A DNA stretch of 37,467 nt from Lachnospiraceae bacterium (GTDB lineage: Bacteria; Bacillota; Clostridia; Lachnospirales; Lachnospiraceae): the NCBI GenBank assembly GCA_017444015.1, contig JAFSXN010000099.1, forward strand, positions 1 to 37,467, in the 5' to 3' direction. The stretch's first letter is position 1; each line of letters starts with the position of its first letter. This document shows, in pieces, positions 1 through 7,466 of this stretch. The notes beneath the pieces are model-generated. The model ran no database searches. It saw only the letters and a list, made by a program, of their open reading frames with translations, and was not told where the DNA came from. Made by a program: the position numbers and the translations under genes.

Positions 1-1
1 A

Positions 2-574
2 AAGGCGGGACTCCTTGACAGTATGCTGATCCCCGCTTTCTCCATGCTGATCAAGCAGGGGGTTGCCTGCGCAGTAGAGGGCGATATCAAGGTTTCCATG
101 GCGATGAGCATTTTAAAGACCATCTCCGGAACAGGACAGCTGTCTGAAATGTACTCCATCGACTTCAATGAGGATATCTGCATCATCGGCCACAGCGGAT
201 CGGGAGATGCCGATATTTCCGACAAAAAGCCGACTATGAAGATCGTTCCTGTCTTCCACGGCAAAACGGGAGGCGGCTATCTGACACAGTTCTATCCTTA
301 TACCGGCCCCATCACCTTCCTTGGGATCACGCAGGACAAGGACGGCAATTTCAAGTTTGTCGTCGCGGAAGGTATCAACGAAGAGGGCCCGATCTTTACC
401 TTCGGAGATACGAATATGCGGATGCGCTTTACCTGCGGAGCCAGGGATTTCTGCAATCGCTGGAGCGAGGCCGGCCCGACGCACCACATGGCCGCTGCGG
501 TAGGCAGACATATCGATACCATCGTAAAGGTTGCGAAGATCTTTAACGTTCCCGTAGATATTATTACCAGATAG
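2..574 (+). CDS. Fucose/arabinose-isomerase-fold sugar isomerase, C-terminal part (cut by window edge)
   Basis: The reading frame is open from the first bases, so this is the C-terminal ~190 residues of a longer protein. The sequence resembles the C-terminal domain of the L-fucose/L-arabinose isomerase fold: a glycine-rich HGKTGGGY stretch, then TFGDTNMRM and a closing segment with GPTHHMAAAVGRH, where histidines fall in the region that family uses for metal and substrate. It sits 11 bp before rhaD on the same strand, so it probably supplies the aldose-ketose isomerase step (L-rhamnose to L-rhamnulose). It does not look like the classical TIM-barrel RhaA. The role in rhamnose use is inferred from the neighbours; an L-fucose or L-arabinose isomerase is the alternative. 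Confidence 0.7.
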   Translation, partial: KAGLLDSMLIPAFSMLIKQGVACAVEGDIKVSMAMSILKTISGTGQLSEMYSIDFNEDICIIGHSGSGDADISDKKPTMKIVPVFHGKTGGGYLTQFYPYTGPITFLGITQDKDGNFKFVVAEGINEEGPIFTFGDTNMRMRFTCGARDFCNRWSEAGPTHHMAAAVGRHIDTIVKVAKIFNVPVDIITR

Positions 575-585
575 GATCCGGAAAG

Positions 586-1446
586 ATGAAAATTTTAGAA
601 GCAAAATTTGTTCGAGGCTTTATCAATATGGCTCAGGAGGGCTATGAGGAGGGGTGGCACGAAAGAAACGGTGGCAACCTCTCCTACCGCCTGACACCGC
701 ACGAGGTGGATTCCATTTCCGACCGTCTTTTCCAGCACGGCGAGTGGACCGATATCAACGCAAGCGTTCCAACCTTAGCCGGAGAATATTTCCTTGTAAC
801 CGGCAGCGGAAAGTATTTCCGGAATATCCCGGTAGATCCGGAGGAAACCCTCTGTATCATCGAGTTAGATGAAACCGGAACAAAGTACAGGATCCGCTGG
901 GGGCTTGTGGAGGGAGGCCGCCCGACCAGTGAGCTGCCGACGCATTTATTGAACCATGCCATTAAGAAGCGGGTTTCCAATAATACCCACCGCATCATCT
1001 ACCATGCCCACTGTACCAATATCATCGCCCTCTCCTTCCTGCTTCCCCTGAAGGACGAGGTATTTACGAGGGAGCTCTGGGAGTCCATGACGGAGTGCCC
1101 GGTCGTATTCCCCGAGGGGATCGGCGTTGTGCCCTGGATGGTTCCTGGCGGCAGAGAGATCGGTATCGAAACCAGCAAGCTGATGGAAACCTATAACGCG
1201 GTGATCTGGTCGCACCACGGAATCTTCTGCTCCGGCGATACCTACGACGGGACTTTCGGACTGATGCACACCATCGAAAAATCCGCGGAGATCCTGATGA
1301 AGATCTTAGCGGTTTCGGACAGGAAGCTCAATACAATTACTCCGGACGACTTCAGGCAGCTTGCAAAGGACTTCGGGGTGACGCTTAACGAACGGTTCCT
1401 GTATGAAAAGAAGGGAACGACGTTTAAGGAACTTTACGGGATTTAA
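586..1446 (+). CDS. rhaD: Rhamnulose-1-phosphate aldolase
   Basis: Class II aldolase of 286 residues (E. coli RhaD has 274). It splits L-rhamnulose 1-phosphate into dihydroxyacetone phosphate and L-lactaldehyde with a zinc ion, in the cytoplasm. Family signatures run through it in order: ERNGGNLS near the N-terminus, VTGSGKYFRN, WGLVEGGRPTSELPTH, the zinc-binding HAHCTN, the ELWESMTECPVVFP block, WMVPGG, and the third ligand site SHHGIF. These blocks match RhaD rather than the shorter L-fuculose-phosphate aldolase. The gene follows the isomerase fragment by 11 bp, consistent with one operon. A rhamnulokinase gene is not in the window and may lie upstream. Confidence 0.95.
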   Translation: MKILEAKFVRGFINMAQEGYEEGWHERNGGNLSYRLTPHEVDSISDRLFQHGEWTDINASVPTLAGEYFLVTGSGKYFRNIPVDPEETLCIIELDETGTKYRIRWGLVEGGRPTSELPTHLLNHAIKKRVSNNTHRIIYHAHCTNIIALSFLLPLKDEVFTRELWESMTECPVVFPEGIGVVPWMVPGGREIGIETSKLMETYNAVIWSHHGIFCSGDTYDGTFGLMHTIEKSAEILMKILAVSDRKLNTITPDDFRQLAKDFGVTLNERFLYEKKGTTFKELYGI

Positions 1447-1464
1447 TTGCGTTTGCGAATATAG
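1444..1464 (+). repeat. Fragment of the dispersed 104-bp repeat arm
   Basis: AATTGCGTTTGCGAATATA at the rhaD stop codon closely matches the right arm of the 104-bp repeats at 29174 and 35732 (AATTGCGTTCGCGAGTATA). The left arm is missing. It may be a remnant of an old insertion or a chance match over 19 bases. Confidence 0.4.
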
Positions 1465-1473
1465 AGAAAAAAT

Positions 1474-1503
1474 GTAACCGCCCAGGGGTAACTGGGCAGT
1501 TAC
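1474..1503. repeat. Small palindrome, TAACTGCCCAG family
   Basis: Positions 1474-1485 and 1492-1503 pair as a 12-bp stem with one G-T pair and a six-base loop (arms GTAACCGCCCAG and CTGGGCAGTTAC). The arm CTGGGCAGTTAC recurs at 14619-14630, and a related perfect stem lies at 14465-14493, so this belongs to a local palindrome family. Confidence 0.75.
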
Positions 1504-1546
1504 AAAAAAATCGAGTAGGTGGATTTGTCCCCTACTCGATTTTTTT
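1504..1546. terminator. Bidirectional intrinsic terminator
   Basis: Positions 1504-1519 and 1531-1546 form a perfect 16-bp stem (A7 then TCGAGTAGG, paired with CCTACTCGA then T7) with an 11-base loop. It serves rhaD on the plus strand and the small minus-strand gene whose stop codon abuts it. The same TCGAGTAGG core forms the hairpin at 20705. Confidence 0.9.
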
Positions 1547-1725
1547 CACTCTGATGTTAACGCAGGATTTTGATACAGCATTTCATTTAATTCCGCTTCC
1601 TCTTCTGCTATCGCGTTTAATACATCCTGTATAGTAGCTCCTTCTCTGAGCGCTGCCCTTTTGATGCGTTCCACACGATGCTTCTCCCGGAGCAAATTGA
1701 TATTCAACTCTTTTTCCGTAGGCAT
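1546..1725 (-). CDS. Small hypothetical protein (59 aa)
   Basis: A short, charged, apparently helical protein starting MPTEKELNINLL. The ATG at 1725 is preferred because AGGAGG lies 7-8 bases upstream; the frame stays open further up but without a ribosome binding site. There is no membrane segment or signal peptide, and I do not recognise the family. It lies 54 bp downstream of rhaM on the same strand and ends at the shared terminator, so it may be co-transcribed with rhaM. The helical, Glu/Arg-rich composition would suit a small DNA- or protein-binding factor such as an orphan antitoxin, but nothing in the sequence proves that. Confidence 0.6.
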   Translation of the reverse strand: MPTEKELNINLLREKHRVERIKRAALREGATIQDVLNAIAEEEAELNEMLYQNPALTSE

Positions 1726-1779
1726 ATCATTCCCTCCTTTGCTTCCATTATAAAGCAAGTAGCCTTAAAGCGCAACGTC

Positions 1780-2091
1780 TTAGTCCAGATGGAATACGGG
1801 ATGCAGATCCACGCTTACGGGGCTGTTGTCCGGATTGGTCTCCATGATATCCGCCATGAAATCCCACCATTTCCGGTTTATGGGTTCGTCGGCCTGCTTC
1901 GCCCACTCCTCTTCGCTCTCGATCTCGATCGTCCCAAACAGCGTCAGCGTCTCCTTATCGAGGAAAATCGAATAATTCTTTCCGCCGTGCTTGTGGATCG
2001 ACTCCTGCATTTCCGGCCAGAGCTCGTTGTGACGCTTCTCATACTCCGCCTCCTGTCCCGGATACAGTTTCATTTTAAAACCCTTGATCAT
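1780..2091 (-). CDS. rhaM: L-rhamnose mutarotase
   Basis: Protein of 103 residues, the usual RhaM length. It interconverts the alpha and beta anomers of L-rhamnose in the cytoplasm, feeding the isomerase. Family marks are the YEKRHNELWPEM segment with the conserved histidine, YSIFLDKETLTLFG, and the C-terminal WWDFMADIME block followed by LHPVFHLD. I chose the ATG at 2091 because AAAGGAG lies 11 bases upstream; a TTG start at 2112 would place the ribosome binding site inside the gene. It is transcribed away from the transporter's terminator region and towards rhaD. Confidence 0.93.
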   Translation of the reverse strand: MIKGFKMKLYPGQEAEYEKRHNELWPEMQESIHKHGGKNYSIFLDKETLTLFGTIEIESEEEWAKQADEPINRKWWDFMADIMETNPDNSPVSVDLHPVFHLD

Positions 2092-2136
2092 TTTATACTT
2101 ATCTCCTTTCAAAAAATATTTTTATTCGAGCAGAAC

Positions 2137-2286
2137 TATACTCGTCGAATCAAATAAATGGAAAACTGGTCAGATCTTGATCCGACGAGTATAACATGAT
2201 GCGCACGGATTTTGCGAGGAAGATGGCTCCTTCGTCGCCCAAAATCCGGCGCACTCAATTCCAGATAAATCAGGAATTGAGTATAA
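2137..2286. repeat. Mosaic of three adjacent palindromes
   Basis: Three hairpins stand head to tail in a gene-free gap. 2137-2193 has arms TATACTCGTCG and CGACGAGTATA with further ATCA/TGAT pairing inside. 2201-2252 pairs GCGCACGGATTTTG with CAAAATCCGGCGC (one bulge) and holds a smaller inner stem. 2253-2282 is a perfect 10-bp stem, ACTCAATTCC/GGAATTGAGT. Two of the three end in GAGTATAAC, the same end as the 104-bp repeats at 29174 and 35732. Nothing coding was found here. Confidence 0.7.
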
Positions 2287-2352
2287 CTGATAGAATCCTA
2301 CCGCTCACGGACCGTAAAGCGCCAAATACCTCTTATTGGCGTTTTCATAGTA

Positions 2353-2383
2353 AAGGGCACAGCCCTATAAGGTTGTGCCCTTT
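2353..2383. terminator. Terminator-like hairpin after the rhamnose transporter operon
   Basis: AAAGGGCACA at 2353-2362 pairs perfectly with TGTGCCCTTT at 2374-2383. It lies 31 bp past the stop codon of the binding-protein gene, in the position expected for the end of the minus-strand operon. The T-tract on that strand is short (TTTAC), so termination may be partial. A weaker stem, CGCCAA/TTGGCG, follows at 2320-2340. Confidence 0.7.
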
Positions 2384-2413
2384 TGTAAATTATGTTTTAC
2401 TAAAAGCTATGAT

Positions 2414-3544
2414 TTAGTAAACTTCTTTCCACTCGTCAATGTTGCTGGGATCGAATTTGAACGGAGGTCCAAGAATGATTTCTGTTCCGTTGCCGTTGTC
2501 AACGATCGTGTAAGGGCTGGCCTCAAGCGTAGGAGCTTCGAAGGTCTCTCCCGCAGCACCCGTGATGGTTCCGTCGTACAGAGCAAGGCTCGCGTAGCCG
2601 GCAAGTCTTCCAAGATCGATCGGATTCCAAAGGAACATATAAGGGCAGCTGTGAGCGTCGTCGTCGCCGATGTACTCAGCCATCTCGGAAGGAAGTCCAA
2701 GACCGGTAAGCTTTACGGAAGACTTCTGATCCTGAAGAACCTTAGCGGCAGCAGCGATACCTACAGTCGTAGGAGCGCAGATAACCTTAAGATCCGGATA
2801 GTTCTGAAGCAGAGCCTGTGTCTGGTCAGTAGACTTCTGAGGCTCGTCATCGCCATAAGCAACCTCTACAAGCTCGATATTCGCGTACTTGTCGTCGCTC
2901 TCCTGAATGGACTTCATAGCGTCGATCCAGGCATTCTGGTTGGTCGCCTGAGAAGTAGCGGAAAGGATAGCGTACTGTCCCTCGCCGCCGGTCAGATCGT
3001 AAACAGCGTCGATGAGCTGCTGTCCAACAGCCTCAACACCGGCCTGGTTACAGAAAACGGCACGAGCGCCGGGATCTACATCGGAGTCAAGAGTAAGAAC
3101 CTTGATTCCCGCTTCCTTAGCTTCGTTACAAACAGAGATCAGAGCGTTTGCGTCGTTCGCGCTGATGGCGATCGTATCAACACCCTGAGAGATCAGAGAC
3201 TGGATAACCGTGATCTGAGCATCAGCAGTAGCGCTCTCGGGATCCTGTCTTACTACGGAGCCGCCGGCAGCCTCGATAACCTCCGAAAAACCGGAAGCAA
3301 GTCTGTCCATGAACGGATTCCCCGCGGACTTCGTAACGATAGCGAAGGTTCCTGCACCCTCAGCAGCCGGAGCAGCTTCCTCAGCAGCAGCCTCAGCCGG
3401 AGCAGCCTCCTCGGTAGCAGCCTCCTCGGTAGCAGCCGGAGCAGCGTCAGCAACGGGCGCCGAAGCAGTCGTGCCTGCACAACCAGCTAAAACGCTGGCA
3501 GCCATTGCCGCGCAAAGTAATACGCTAATGACTTTTTTCTTCAT
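2414..3544 (-). CDS. rhaS: Rhamnose-type ABC transporter substrate-binding lipoprotein
   Basis: A 376-residue periplasmic-binding-protein-like lipoprotein. It begins MKKKVISVLL with a lipobox VLAGC near residue 21, followed by a low-complexity Ala/Glu linker and then the two-lobed sugar-binding fold of the Peripla_BP_4 type (SAGNPFMDRLASGF, ISANDANAL, LTLDSDVDPGARA, LGLPSEMAEYI). The ATG at 3544 has AAGGAGG 7-8 bases upstream; the further upstream frame lacks one. It is last in the operon and should capture the sugar outside the membrane for the two permeases and ATPase. A 145-bp gap separates it from the permease gene. Rhamnose specificity rests on the neighbouring rhaD and rhaM. Confidence 0.9.
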   Translation of the reverse strand: MKKKVISVLLCAAMAASVLAGCAGTTASAPVADAAPAATEEAATEEAAPAEAAAEEAAPAAEGAGTFAIVTKSAGNPFMDRLASGFSEVIEAAGGSVVRQDPESATADAQITVIQSLISQGVDTIAISANDANALISVCNEAKEAGIKVLTLDSDVDPGARAVFCNQAGVEAVGQQLIDAVYDLTGGEGQYAILSATSQATNQNAWIDAMKSIQESDDKYANIELVEVAYGDDEPQKSTDQTQALLQNYPDLKVICAPTTVGIAAAAKVLQDQKSSVKLTGLGLPSEMAEYIGDDDAHSCPYMFLWNPIDLGRLAGYASLALYDGTITGAAGETFEAPTLEASPYTIVDNGNGTEIILGPPFKFDPSNIDEWKEVY

Positions 3545-3689
3545 TTTAAATTCCTCCTTAGAAAGATTCTTCTGCGGATCAACCGCAATTATTTTCATAT
3601 AGCTTACCTATATGATTTCTGAAAACAATGATAGGTCAAACCCCTTTTCTTTAAAACGGTAAAATCTTTTGAAAACGGGTAAGATTTTT

Positions 3690-4691
3690 TTACGCCTTTT
3701 TCTTAGGCGCAAGATACCTCTGCCTGAAGGACGGAACAACAACGGATACAATCAGCATAATTCCGATAATAACAAGGATCAACTGGGTATTCATATTGAT
3801 CTGTCCGAGAGCGATACGCAGGCAGACGATGATCAGGGAAGCGATGAACGCTCCCACCAGATTTCCCTTGCCGCCGGTCGTCGCGATACCGCCGAAAACG
3901 CACATAGCGATAACTTCCATCTCGAAGCCCTGTCCGGTAGTTGTATTCGCGCCGTAGGTCGAGGCCAGGATAAACAGTCCGCACATTCCCGCAAGGAAGC
4001 CGAGCATACTATAACAGAAGAAACGGATCTTCTCGACCTCTACGCCGGCATACTTCGCGGCCGTCTTACTGGAGCCGATGGCGTAAAGCCTTCTTCCGAA
4101 GGTCGTCCTGCTCAGTACGATAATAAAGATCACCGCGCAGATTAAAATAAGGAAAAACGCCAAGGGAATAGGTCCGAGCTTAACTCTTAAAATCCCGATT
4201 CCCTCGTAATCCTTAAGAGAGGCGGAGCCGCCGCTTCCAAGGGAAACCTCGGCGATTCCGCGGAAGATAATCTGGGTTCCGAGAGTAATGATCATGGTCG
4301 GCAGCTCCGTAAATCTCGTAGCGATAAAGCCGTTGATCATTCCGCAGACCAGGCCGGTAGCCAATGTAATAAGAATCGCAAGTCCCATGGGGACGCCGGC
4401 GTTGCTGGCAAGGCAGCCTAAGGTCGCCGAAAGGCAGACGATGGAGCCTACCGAAATATCAATGTCGCCGAGTACGAGGATGAAGCCCATGCCGAAGAGC
4501 ATAAAGATTTCCGCCAGGTATCTCGGGCTCTCTCTCATGACATTCGTAAGATTATAGTTGGGAGACAGCACTCTACCGAGGATATTGATCGCGATAAAGG
4601 CGATAATCAGAGCACCCTCCAGACTGAGTATTTTCTGTTTAATTCCATTGTTCGGAGTAGCCGATATGGTTCTTCCTGATTTTCCAGCCAT
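3690..4691 (-). CDS. rhaQ: Rhamnose-type ABC transporter permease
   Basis: A 333-residue integral membrane protein of the RbsC/BPD_transp_2 family, with roughly ten hydrophobic segments. The cytoplasmic loop GGIATTGGKGNLVGAF matches the ATPase-contacting motif of this family. It pairs with the permease just upstream, and the two form the channel for the sugar bound by the lipoprotein. The start ATG at 4691 lies one base past the upstream stop, and its ribosome binding site (AAGGAGGGAG) is inside the upstream gene, which suggests coupled translation. The rhaP/rhaQ naming follows gene order and could be swapped. Confidence 0.88.
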   Translation of the reverse strand: MAGKSGRTISATPNNGIKQKILSLEGALIIAFIAINILGRVLSPNYNLTNVMRESPRYLAEIFMLFGMGFILVLGDIDISVGSIVCLSATLGCLASNAGVPMGLAILITLATGLVCGMINGFIATRFTELPTMIITLGTQIIFRGIAEVSLGSGGSASLKDYEGIGILRVKLGPIPLAFFLILICAVIFIIVLSRTTFGRRLYAIGSSKTAAKYAGVEVEKIRFFCYSMLGFLAGMCGLFILASTYGANTTTGQGFEMEVIAMCVFGGIATTGGKGNLVGAFIASLIIVCLRIALGQINMNTQLILVIIGIMLIVSVVVPSFRQRYLAPKKKA

Positions 4692-4692
4692 T

Positions 4693-5673
4693 CTACATCT
4701 CCCTCCTTAACAGATTCTGACGATCCATCGTTCTCTGGGTAATTACGTTCAGGATAACGACGAATACGATAATTACACCCTTGATCAGGTTCTGCGCGAT
4801 CGCGTCGATACCGACAAGCGGCAGAGCCTTTGCGATAATACTGATAATCAATGCTCCAAGGAAGGTCCCGACAACCGAGCCTCTTCCGCCGCTCATACTT
4901 ACGCCGCCGATAACGCAGGCCGCGATGACATCCATTTCCTTACCGTACTGCATATTGGGCTGCGCCGAAGCGTAGATTGAAACGGAGAGAACACCGGCAA
5001 GCCCCGCAAGTAAGCCCATGATCGTATAAACAGACATCAACATCCGCTCCACGTTGATACCGGAGATCGAAGCCGCCTCAGGATTGGAGCCTACCGCGTA
5101 AATGCTACGGCCAAACTTCGTCCACTTCATGACAATAAAGAAAAGAACGTAGGCCACGACCAGAATGATGTAGGGTCCGACAGAGCCGTCCTTACCGAAA
5201 TCGGAAAAGCCGGAGACGTCCTGTCCCGAAGCCCAGTTGTTATTGGAAATAACATAGGCCATGCCACGCCAGACATACATAAAGCCCATAGTACAGATGA
5301 TCGGAGCAATCTTAAACTTCGCGATGATAAAGCCGTTTAAAAAGCCGCAGACCAGACCGATCAGAGCTCCTATAACAAATAGCAAAAATGTATTATGTAT
5401 AATGTCATACTTCTGTAACAGGCCGATACTCATACCGGCAAAGGCCAACGTCGAGGTAATGGAGATATCAATACCCGCGGTCAGCATAACGCAGAGCATC
5501 CCCAACGCCATCAGCATCGTCAGCGTATTATTCCGAAAGATCTGTCCGAGGTTCGTAGGGCTTAGGAAGGAGGGACTGAAGATCGAAATAATAATCAGCA
5601 TAACGATCAGAACAATAACAAGGCTCGCTTCACGGGAGCTCGTGATCTTTTTCAAGAATGATTTGTTTTCCAT
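4693..5673 (-). CDS. rhaP: Rhamnose-type ABC transporter permease
   Basis: A 326-residue permease of the RbsC family. Its N-terminus is cytoplasmic and charged (MENKSFLKKITSSREA), followed by several membrane segments and the loop GGVSMSGGRGSVVGTF. The ATG at 5673 was chosen because GGGAGG lies nine bases upstream and the ATPase gene stops just before it (TAA at 5675-5677). The tight packing with genes on both sides supports a single transcript of ATPase, two permeases and binding protein. Function as a sugar channel is firm; the specific sugar is inferred from the locus. Confidence 0.88.
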   Translation of the reverse strand: MENKSFLKKITSSREASLVIVLIVMLIIISIFSPSFLSPTNLGQIFRNNTLTMLMALGMLCVMLTAGIDISITSTLAFAGMSIGLLQKYDIIHNTFLLFVIGALIGLVCGFLNGFIIAKFKIAPIICTMGFMYVWRGMAYVISNNNWASGQDVSGFSDFGKDGSVGPYIILVVAYVLFFIVMKWTKFGRSIYAVGSNPEAASISGINVERMLMSVYTIMGLLAGLAGVLSVSIYASAQPNMQYGKEMDVIAACVIGGVSMSGGRGSVVGTFLGALIISIIAKALPLVGIDAIAQNLIKGVIIVFVVILNVITQRTMDRQNLLRREM

Positions 5674-5674
5674 A

Positions 5675-7183
5675 TTACGATGCCTCCCTTCCGCTCTGAT
5701 CCATAGCAAGCTCTAAGATCCTTTCCTGCTCCGCTTCCTCTCTGTCAAGACAGCCCGTCACTCTTCCCTGGCACATCACGTAGATTCGATCGCTCATTCC
5801 GAGGATCTCCGGCATTTCCGAGGAAATCAGGATAATTCCGTAGCCCTTCTGCGCGAGCTCACCCATAATCGCGTAGATCTCGGCCGTCGCGCCGACATCT
5901 ACGCCCTTGGTCGGCTCATCCATCACGACGATCTTCATATGAGCCTGCGCCAAAGCCTTTGCGACGACGACCTTCTGCTGATTCCCACCGGAAAGAGTAC
6001 TTGCCTTATCAAAAATCGAAACCGCCTTCGTATCGACGCTCTCCAGATAATTCTTGGAAAGCTCGTATTCCTGCCTGTTGTCGATGAAATTGTTCTTCGA
6101 AAGCTTATCAATAATAGGAAGCGTTACGTTATCGCAGAGGCTCCAGCTCATGATCAGACCCTGTCTTCTTCGATCCTCCGGAAGCAGGATGATCCCGGCA
6201 TCCATCGCGTCCCTGGGCCTCTTGATCGAGACCTCGCGACCCTCGACGTAGACCCTTCCGGAATCCGGTTTCTCGATACCGCAGACACACTGGAATGTCT
6301 CTGTCCTGCCTGCACCGACCAGTCCGGTCAATCCCACGATTTCGCCTGCGCGGACGCTCAGACTCACATCCTTAAAGTAGCCCAGTCGTGAGAAATTCTC
6401 GATCTTAAAGATCTCCTGGCCGATCTGAACCTTGGGCTTGGGATACATATCCGTGATCTCACGGCCGACCATTGCCTTGATCAGATCCTTGTCGGTGATC
6501 TCCTTGACATTGAAGGTATCAATATACTTTGAATCTCTGAATACCGTGACCCGCTCCGCCAGCCGGTACATATCCTCCATACGGTGGGAGATAAAGATCA
6601 CGGAAACGCCCTGCTCATGCAGCTCATCAACGATCCGGTAAAGCTCCTCCGACTCGTTTGCCGTTAAAGCCGCGGTAGGCTCGTCGAGAATGATGATCTT
6701 GGCATCGGTGGAAAGGGCCTTTGCGATCTCAACCATCTGCTGCTGCGCAATGGTCAGCGCGCCGACCTCCTCGGTCACCTTGAAATTCGCGTGAAGCCTA
6801 GCTAACAGCTCCTCCGCCTTTTTATTCATCTCTCTCCACTGGATCATACCGTTTTTGATGATCTCATGTCCGATAAAGATATTCTCAGTGACCGTCAGCT
6901 CCATATAGGATGTCGGGATCTGGTAAACCGCCGCGATCCCGGCCTGGGAAGCCTCCTGTGTCCCCTTGAAATGTACTTCCTGTCCGTTTAAAAACATCTG
7001 CCCTTCCTCGGCGGCATGGACTCCGGTAATTACCTTGATAAAGGTCGATTTTCCGGCTCCGTTCTCGCCCATCAGAGCATGGATCTCTCCCCGGCGCAGC
7101 TGAAACTTAACGTTATCCAGCGCCTTTACGCCCGGGAAAATTTTCGTAATCCCTTTAAGCTCCAGAATCAGATCTTCTGCCAC
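5675..7183 (-). CDS. rhaT: Rhamnose-type ABC transporter ATP-binding protein (two ABC domains)
   Basis: A 502-residue ATPase with two fused ABC domains, the RbsA/MglA arrangement. The first half has Walker A GENGAGKST, a Q-loop region, the degenerate signature TIAQQQMVEIAKAL and Walker B IIILDEPTAAL. The second has the altered Walker A TGLVGAGRTE, signature LSGGNQQKVVVAKAL and Walker B IVVMDEPTKGV. Such asymmetric sites are normal in this family. The likely start is GTG at 7183, with AAAGGAG 11 bases upstream. It is first in the four-gene operon and energises uptake. The leader upstream carries a terminator-like hairpin and a direct repeat. Confidence 0.92.
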   Translation of the reverse strand: MAEDLILELKGITKIFPGVKALDNVKFQLRRGEIHALMGENGAGKSTFIKVITGVHAAEEGQMFLNGQEVHFKGTQEASQAGIAAVYQIPTSYMELTVTENIFIGHEIIKNGMIQWREMNKKAEELLARLHANFKVTEEVGALTIAQQQMVEIAKALSTDAKIIILDEPTAALTANESEELYRIVDELHEQGVSVIFISHRMEDMYRLAERVTVFRDSKYIDTFNVKEITDKDLIKAMVGREITDMYPKPKVQIGQEIFKIENFSRLGYFKDVSLSVRAGEIVGLTGLVGAGRTETFQCVCGIEKPDSGRVYVEGREVSIKRPRDAMDAGIILLPEDRRRQGLIMSWSLCDNVTLPIIDKLSKNNFIDNRQEYELSKNYLESVDTKAVSIFDKASTLSGGNQQKVVVAKALAQAHMKIVVMDEPTKGVDVGATAEIYAIMGELAQKGYGIILISSEMPEILGMSDRIYVMCQGRVTGCLDREEAEQERILELAMDQSGREAS

Positions 7184-7234
7184 GTAAACGCCACTCCTTT
7201 CACAAAAGATAATTGCCCCTCAAAAGCCCTGAGG

Positions 7235-7264
7235 CAAAAAAACATCTGATTTTTCGATGTTTTT
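7235..7264 (-). terminator. Terminator-like hairpin in the leader of the rhamnose transporter operon
   Basis: On the coding strand AAAACATC (7256-7263 complement) pairs with GATGTTTT (7239-7246 complement), and a run of seven T follows. It sits about 50 bp upstream of the GTG start, inside the expected 5' leader. The stem is A/T-rich, so it is only a candidate attenuator; a second small CCTCA/TGAGG stem follows. Confidence 0.45.
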
Positions 7265-7302
7265 CAAGCATGGAAATCCAAAGGATCTCTCATTCTTGTA
7301 TA

Positions 7303-7361
7303 AGTATAATAATTTATGAATTTTTAATTAAGGGGAAATATTTCTAAATCAGGGGAATATT
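7303..7361 (-). promoter_or_regulatory. Candidate promoter and direct-repeat operator for the rhamnose transporter operon
   Basis: On the minus strand a TATACT -10 element lies at 7303-7308 with no good -35, as expected for an activated promoter. Just upstream are two direct repeats, ATATTCCCCT-like and ATATTTCCCCT-like, spaced 20 bases apart (about 7331 and 7351). Direct repeats at two helical turns are typical of AraC-family sites, and an AraC-type response regulator is encoded at 14627. The link is inference. Confidence 0.45.
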
Positions 7362-7369
7362 TTTTACTG

Positions 7370-7464
7370 GTTACCATTCACGGGTCAGGATTGACTGGCA
7401 GATGCCGCTGGGAGCTTGCTCACAAAAGGCATCGGTCAGCCAATCCTGACCCGTGAATGGTAAC
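7370..7464. repeat. Long intergenic palindrome
   Basis: Positions 7370-7393 and 7441-7464 are perfect 24-bp inverted copies. Inside them, 7401-7406 (GATGCC) pairs with 7428-7433 (GGCATC), so nearly the whole 95 bp can fold into one long stem. It fills the gap between the sensor kinase stop and the transporter promoter. There is no T-run on either strand, so it is not a standard intrinsic terminator. Confidence 0.85.
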
Positions 7465-7466
7465 TT

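Noticed and set aside
3360-3450. Short tandem-like repeats (GCAGCCGGAGCAGC...)
   Set aside because: They encode the Ala/Glu linker of the binding lipoprotein and are not a CRISPR or separate repeat.
2375-3490. Long plus-strand open frame (about 371 codons) across the binding-protein gene
   Set aside because: It is antisense to the clear lipoprotein gene, is Arg/Ser/Leu-rich with low complexity from the Ala/Glu linker, and has no ribosome binding site.
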